Source: Muribaculum sp.
Lineage (GTDB): Bacteria; Bacteroidota; Bacteroidia; Bacteroidales; Muribaculaceae
NCBI GenBank assembly: GCA_009775095.1
Contig: VSOZ01000016.1
Coordinates: forward strand, 19,122 to 83,121
Direction: 5' to 3'
DNA length: 64,000 nucleotides
Of the stretch, positions 60,012 through 64,000 are shown one piece after another. How positions within the stretch are numbered: the stretch's first letter is position 1; every line of letters starts with the position of its first letter. A program made the position numbers and the translations under genes. Below the pieces are notes generated by a model. It worked only from the letters and a program-made list of their open reading frames with translations. It made no database searches and was not told the origin of the DNA.

Positions 60012-63000
60012 TCACGGTCTACATATCTCAAACTTCATGTCCATATCCTCGAGCGTATTGATTAACTTGCGGTTAATCGGTATTTTAACGCCGGCCGACA
60101 ATTTAAGGGAGCGGTTCAGGCTGTGATCGTGTACGCGAAGATAAAGATTGCCCTTGTCTTCAGTCGACGAAGTGATAAGATCGTTTAGGACTCCGTGGAA
60201 ATTTTCGTTGGCTTTGTCTGCGTCGATGTCAATTATTATACCGTCAACAAGTTCAGCACGAGCTTTTTCGAGCAGAGACATTCCGGTTATCTGGAAACGC
60301 AGATCGGAGTTGTTATAGCGTCTCGCGAACCGTCCTTTAATAAATACGGTGGTGCCGGCTACGCCAAACTTATTGTAATTTACAAAGTCGTCGGAAAACA
60401 ACATGAATTCCGCCGTTCCGGAGTAGTCTTCTACTTTCAATATGCCGAAACTGCCTCGTTTGCCCTGCTTTATGGTGAATTCAGTGACTCTGCCGCCACA
60501 TGTAAGCTCACGCCCTTCTACCGGTTCTTCTTCCGAAAGCTCTTTCAGTGTTATATTGCAACCGTGATTCAGCTCGACATAATATGGGTCAAGCGGATTG
60601 CCCGACAGATATCGGCCTATCAGTTCTCGCTCTTTTTCGAGCTTTTCGATTTCAAGCCATGGCACAGCAGGAATAAGTTGGGGTCGTCCTGCCGTATTTA
60701 TAGACTCTTCAAAGCCGCCAAACAGCGAATTTTCATTTTTGCTTTTGTCGTTCTGGAAATTCTGGCCGTATCGTACAAGAATTTCGGCAAAACTCTCTCC
60801 TTTTATATTGGTTGCGAAAAAATCTTCACGTTTTACTTCACTGAAACAGTCAAATGCTCCGGTCTGCGCCAGATTTTCTATGACACGACGGTTTATTGCC
60901 GAACGGTCGACGCGTTCTACAAAGTCATATATGTCATTGAACGGGCCGCCTTCATTGCGTGCGCGGATGATTTCGTTTACGACATTTACTCCTATTCCTT
61001 TTATTGCTGCAAGTCCATAGCGTATATCGCCTTGTTTGTTCACACCGAATGCGGTGAACGATTCGTTTACATCCGGACCCTTGACGTTGATATGCATGGC
61101 TTTGCACTCGTCCATGAATACCGTCAGCTTGGTTATATCGGTAAGATTTCGGCTCAGTACTGCCGCCATGTATTCTGCCGGATAATTTGCCTTCAGGTAT
61201 GCCGTCTGAAATGCAACCCAAGAGTAGCATGTAGCGTGACTTTTGTTGAATGCGTAGGATGCAAACTTTTCCCAATCCGCCCATATCTTTTCAAGGACTT
61301 TAGGCTTGTGACCGTTGGCTTCTCCGCCTTTTAAGAATTTTGCTTTAAGGGCCATCATCTTGTCGATGAGTTTTTTACCCATCGCTTTTCGCAGGGTATC
61401 GCTCTCGCCGCGGGTAAATCCGGCCAACAGTCGCGACAGGAGCATGACCTGCTCCTGATAGACGGTGACACCGTATGTATCTTTAAGATACTGCTCCATT
61501 ATAGGTATGTCGTATTCTATAGGCGCCTTTCCATGTTTACGAGCGATAAAGTCGGGGATATAATCCATAGGTCCGGGACGATACAATGCGTTCATGGCTA
61601 TGAGATCCTCAAATACACTTGGTTGCAGTTCGCGCAGATACTTCTGCATACCCGCCGACTCAAACTGGAATGTGCCGGTGGTGCGGCCCTCACAATAAAG
61701 TTCGTATGTCTTTTTATCGTCAATGGGCACAGAGTCGATGTCTACATCTATGCCTCGTGTCAGTTTTATGTTGGCGAGGGCTTCTTTTATTATGGAGAGA
61801 GTTTTAAGACCGAGGAAGTCCATTTTTATAAGGCCGGTATCCTCTATGACGCTGCCTTCATATTGCGTCACCAACAGTTTTGTACCGTCTTTGTCGGTAG
61901 CCGTACTTACAGGCACCCAGTCTGTTATGTCGTCGCGGCCGATTATGACACCGCAGGCATGCACACCCGTGTTGCGTACATTGCCTTCAAGCTCTTGGGC
62001 ATATTTCAGCGTTTCTACGACAAGCGGATTGTTGCTTGCAAGTTCGGGCTTGAATTCCGGCACATGCTCGTAACAGTTCTTCAGAGTCATCTTTAACTCT
62101 TTGCCGTTTACTTCCGGCATATGCTTTGGTATGAGCTTCGTCAGTCGGTTGCTTTCAGATAGAGGCAATTGTTCTATGCGCGCCACATCCTTGATAGCCG
62201 ATTTCGCCGCCATTGTACCGTAGGTTATGATACGGGCCACTTTTTCGGCTCCATATTTTTCCGTCACATATTTAAGGACGTCGGCGCGTCCGTCATCATC
62301 GAAGTCAATGTCTATATCGGGCAACGATATTCGGTCGGGGTTCAAAAAACGTTCAAATAGAAGGTCATATTTAATCGGGTCTATCTGTGTTATATCAAGA
62401 CAGTATGCTACGGCCGAGCCTGCTGCGGAGCCACGTCCCGGACCGATTGACACTCCACGTTCGCGTCCGGCGCGTATAAAATCCTGCACGATGAGGAAGT
62501 AGCCCGGAAATCCCATATTTTTGATCGTGTCAAGTTCGAAATCAAGACGTTCGATGTGTACTTCGTCGAGCGTGCCCCAACGACGTTTTGCCCCTTCGTA
62601 AGTTAAATAGCGTAGATAATCGTCATTGTTGGTGAAGCCGTCTGGTAGCGGGAAATTAGGCAATATGGGTTTGTGGTCAATAGAGTAGGGCACTACTTTG
62701 TCAAGTATTTCGAGTGTATTAGTCAATGCTTCAGGAAGATCGGTCCAAACCTCGTTCATTTCCGCTTGAGTTTTCATCCACTCTTGCTTGGTGTAACGCA
62801 TACGTGACGGGTCGGTGAGATTCTTGTTTGTACTCACACAAATCAGTCGGTCATGAGCTTCTGCGTCACTTTCGTTGACAAAGTGCACGTCGTTGGTCGC
62901 GATGATTTTTATGCCATATTTTCGAGCGAGATTTATCAACACTGGATTTACCGATTCCTGTACCTCGTATGTCTGTCTGTTGGCACCGGGCTTGTCGGTC

Positions 63001-63650
63001 TTGTGACGCTGAAGCTCTATGTAATAATCATCACCGAATATATCTTTGAACCATTTTACCTGACGTTCCGCCTCTTCAAGTTCTCCGGCTTGTATCAGAC
63101 GCGGTATTTCACCACCGAGGCATGCCGAGCATACGATGAGGCCTTCATGATGTTTGGCAAGGGCTTCTTTATCGGTACGTGGATGTGAATAAAAACCCTC
63201 GGTCCATGCCTGTGACACTATTTTTATAAGGTTATGGTAGCCTGTCTCATTTTTTGCAAGTACTATAAGGTGGCGTCCGGTGTCTTTTTTGTCTACGTGC
63301 TCATGAAGCGATTTTAACGCCACATACATCTCGCAGCCGAATATAGGTTTGAATATTTTTTTCTTCAATCCGGCTATAATCTCGTCTTGCTGTTTGACGG
63401 TGTCTGTGTCTCCCGACTCTTCTGCTTCTTTGCGGGTTTTCTCTGCTTCTTTTATGCCGTCTTTTATTTTTCCGTTTTTCTTATTGACATAGTTGTAGAA
63501 TTCTTTTATGCCAAACATGTTGCCGTGGTCAGTAATGGCAAGACCCGGCATGCCGTCGGCAATGGCTTTGTCAACAAGAGCCGGCACGGAAGCCTGACCG
63601 TCCAGTACTGAAAATTGAGTGTGTACGTGTAGGTGTATAAATGGTTGCAT
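60012..63650 (-). CDS. dnaE: DNA polymerase III subunit alpha
   Basis: 1212 residues from ATG 63650; the TTG at 63674 overlaps the promoter. Replicative polymerase of DnaE1 type. The PHP domain opens FIHLHVHTQFSVLDGQ (His6, His8, His10) and keeps AITDHGN and CLGGEIPRL. The palm has GPGRGSAAGSAVAYCL and the catalytic SLPDIDIDFDDDGR (near 447), then the thumb/fingers (GVTVYQEQVMLLSRLLAGF; HATCYSWVAFQTAYLKANYPAEYMAA), helix-hairpin-helix (YGLAAIKGIGVNVVNEII) and the OB domain (GGRVTEFTIKQGKRG). Complete; trxA follows 80 bases later. Confidence 0.97.
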   Translation of the reverse strand: MQPFIHLHVHTQFSVLDGQASVPALVDKAIADGMPGLAITDHGNMFGIKEFYNYVNKKNGKIKDGIKEAEKTRKEAEESGDTDTVKQQDEIIAGLKKKIFKPIFGCEMYVALKSLHEHVDKKDTGRHLIVLAKNETGYHNLIKIVSQAWTEGFYSHPRTDKEALAKHHEGLIVCSACLGGEIPRLIQAGELEEAERQVKWFKDIFGDDYYIELQRHKTDKPGANRQTYEVQESVNPVLINLARKYGIKIIATNDVHFVNESDAEAHDRLICVSTNKNLTDPSRMRYTKQEWMKTQAEMNEVWTDLPEALTNTLEILDKVVPYSIDHKPILPNFPLPDGFTNNDDYLRYLTYEGAKRRWGTLDEVHIERLDFELDTIKNMGFPGYFLIVQDFIRAGRERGVSIGPGRGSAAGSAVAYCLDITQIDPIKYDLLFERFLNPDRISLPDIDIDFDDDGRADVLKYVTEKYGAEKVARIITYGTMAAKSAIKDVARIEQLPLSESNRLTKLIPKHMPEVNGKELKMTLKNCYEHVPEFKPELASNNPLVVETLKYAQELEGNVRNTGVHACGVIIGRDDITDWVPVSTATDKDGTKLLVTQYEGSVIEDTGLIKMDFLGLKTLSIIKEALANIKLTRGIDVDIDSVPIDDKKTYELYCEGRTTGTFQFESAGMQKYLRELQPSVFEDLIAMNALYRPGPMDYIPDFIARKHGKAPIEYDIPIMEQYLKDTYGVTVYQEQVMLLSRLLAGFTRGESDTLRKAMGKKLIDKMMALKAKFLKGGEANGHKPKVLEKIWADWEKFASYAFNKSHATCYSWVAFQTAYLKANYPAEYMAAVLSRNLTDITKLTVFMDECKAMHINVKGPDVNESFTAFGVNKQGDIRYGLAAIKGIGVNVVNEIIRARNEGGPFNDIYDFVERVDRSAINRRVIENLAQTGAFDCFSEVKREDFFATNIKGESFAEILVRYGQNFQNDKSKNENSLFGGFEESINTAGRPQLIPAVPWLEIEKLEKERELIGRYLSGNPLDPYYVELNHGCNITLKELSEEEPVEGRELTCGGRVTEFTIKQGKRGSFGILKVEDYSGTAEFMLFSDDFVNYNKFGVAGTTVFIKGRFARRYNNSDLRFQITGMSLLEKARAELVDGIIIDIDADKANENFHGVLNDLITSSTEDKGNLYLRVHDHSLNRSLKLSAGVKIPINRKLINTLEDMDMKFEICRP

Positions 63651-63671
63651 CAATCTTGATATATGTTTCTT

Positions 63672-63679
63672 CAAAGTTA
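63672..63679 (-). promoter_or_regulatory. -7 promoter element for dnaE
   Basis: Reads TAACTTTG on the minus strand, exact TAnnTTTG, 22 bases before ATG 63650. No clear -33 TTTG at the expected distance. Confidence 0.6.
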
Positions 63680-63871
63680 CGACAAAAAATCTGTAGACCG
63701 AGCTTTTTTACATATATATTTATTTACATGGTTTGAAATCAATATAATGCAATACAAATTGTTTGTTAATGAAAGTTAAATCTTGTGTTACAGGTATCCT
63801 CGTAAAATGTTGTATAACATAGTTTTTGGCGATGTTGCTCGATTATTCATGAAAAAATCGAAGAAAAAATA

Positions 63872-63903
63872 TTTGGAGGTTATTAAAAAACGCTATAACT
63901 TTG
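63872..63903 (+). promoter_or_regulatory. Strong consensus promoter, probably of an rRNA operon
   Basis: TTTG (63872-63875), 20-base spacer, TAACTTTG (63896-63903). Both boxes and the spacing match the consensus exactly. An A-rich tract (63851-63869) lies just upstream, like an UP-type element. It reads towards the window end. Confidence 0.75.
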
Positions 63904-64000
63904 CACTCGCTTTCAAGAACGAAGCACAAGAACATTGACAGACTTAAATAGACAAGTAGTACAAGAGCATTGAGAAGAAAATGTCTCGAGTCAATTCTAC
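63904..64000 (+). other. Probable rRNA operon leader (16S gene expected just beyond the window)
   Basis: The leader contains two related segments, caagaACATTGAcag (63921 region) and caagaGCATTGAgaag (63962 region), similar to boxA-type antitermination sites, and aatagacaagtagtacaag, which resembles the leaders before Bacteroidales 16S genes. No protein frame is present. The call rests on remembered resemblance and the strong promoter; the 16S start is not in the window. Confidence 0.6.

Overview
The window reads as chromosome of a Bacteroidales bacterium, most likely Muribaculaceae-like (family placement is inference). Signs are Bacteroidetes-type promoters (TAnnTTTG at -7, often with TTTG or TTG about 20 bases upstream), a NigD-like lipoprotein, DUF4922, an S16 protein with a long Ala/Glu/Lys tail, a sorting-domain-like tail on a secreted amylase, class III fructose bisphosphatase and near absence of Shine-Dalgarno sites. 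Base composition is about half GC except in an AT-richer accessory block (about 16.4-20.7 kb) and the orphan DUF1016 gene.

Layout. 0-1.9 kb: end of a truncated gene, an MmcQ/YjbR protein, a non-coding stretch full of small unrelated hairpins, and a DUF6291-like orphan. 1.9-6.9 kb (minus): ftsH, rsfS, a LolC/E-type permease and an aminotransferase. 7.1-9.3 kb (plus): a kinase-RapZ fusion and a MurU-like nucleotidyltransferase, probably an amino-sugar/MurNAc salvage pair. 9.3-16.1 kb (minus): secreted GH13 amylase, DUF1016 nuclease, and an ECF sigma / membrane-anchored barrel-like protein / NigD-like group. 16.4-20.7 kb: a long structured inverted repeat, a secreted protein, a membrane protein with a duplicated domain, and a membrane-anchored SF1 helicase-nuclease. 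20.7-25.4 kb (plus): glycosyltransferase, DUF4922-SpoIID fusion and AmpG-like permease in overlapping frames, a second likely peptidoglycan-recycling unit. 25.5-37.8 kb (minus): a META lipoprotein, then a tight run DUF4105, PafA-like phosphatase, secA, prolyl oligopeptidase, lipoprotein, murB and MBL hydrolase, headed by a dinD fragment.

38-42.7 kb (plus): TPR/PD40 protein, CstA-type transporter, PHP phosphatase and MetA with the acetyl-CoA-type Glu111. 43-48 kb: a cysteine-less redoxin, a DcaP-like porin, rpsP and fbp. 48.2-49.8 kb: two tandem lipoprotein genes (one frameshifted) flanked by inverted copies of an 82-base promoter-bearing repeat, one copy driving fbp and the other mltG. 49.8-63.7 kb: mltG, DUF2007, AI-2E permease, MFS transporter, PepSY-like protein, typA, sanA, a GH51 arabinofuranosidase, trxA and dnaE. 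The last 130 bases look like an rRNA operon promoter and leader, so a 16S gene probably starts just beyond the window.

Most genes are housekeeping. The most unusual things are non-coding: the repeat shared by the fbp and mltG promoters, whose inverted repeat shows two compensatory changes; the 119-base multi-helix inverted repeat at 16447-16565; and the cluster of nine hairpins at 649-1192. Among proteins, the AmgK-like/RapZ fusion, the DUF4922/SpoIID fusion and the membrane-anchored helicase-nuclease stand out.
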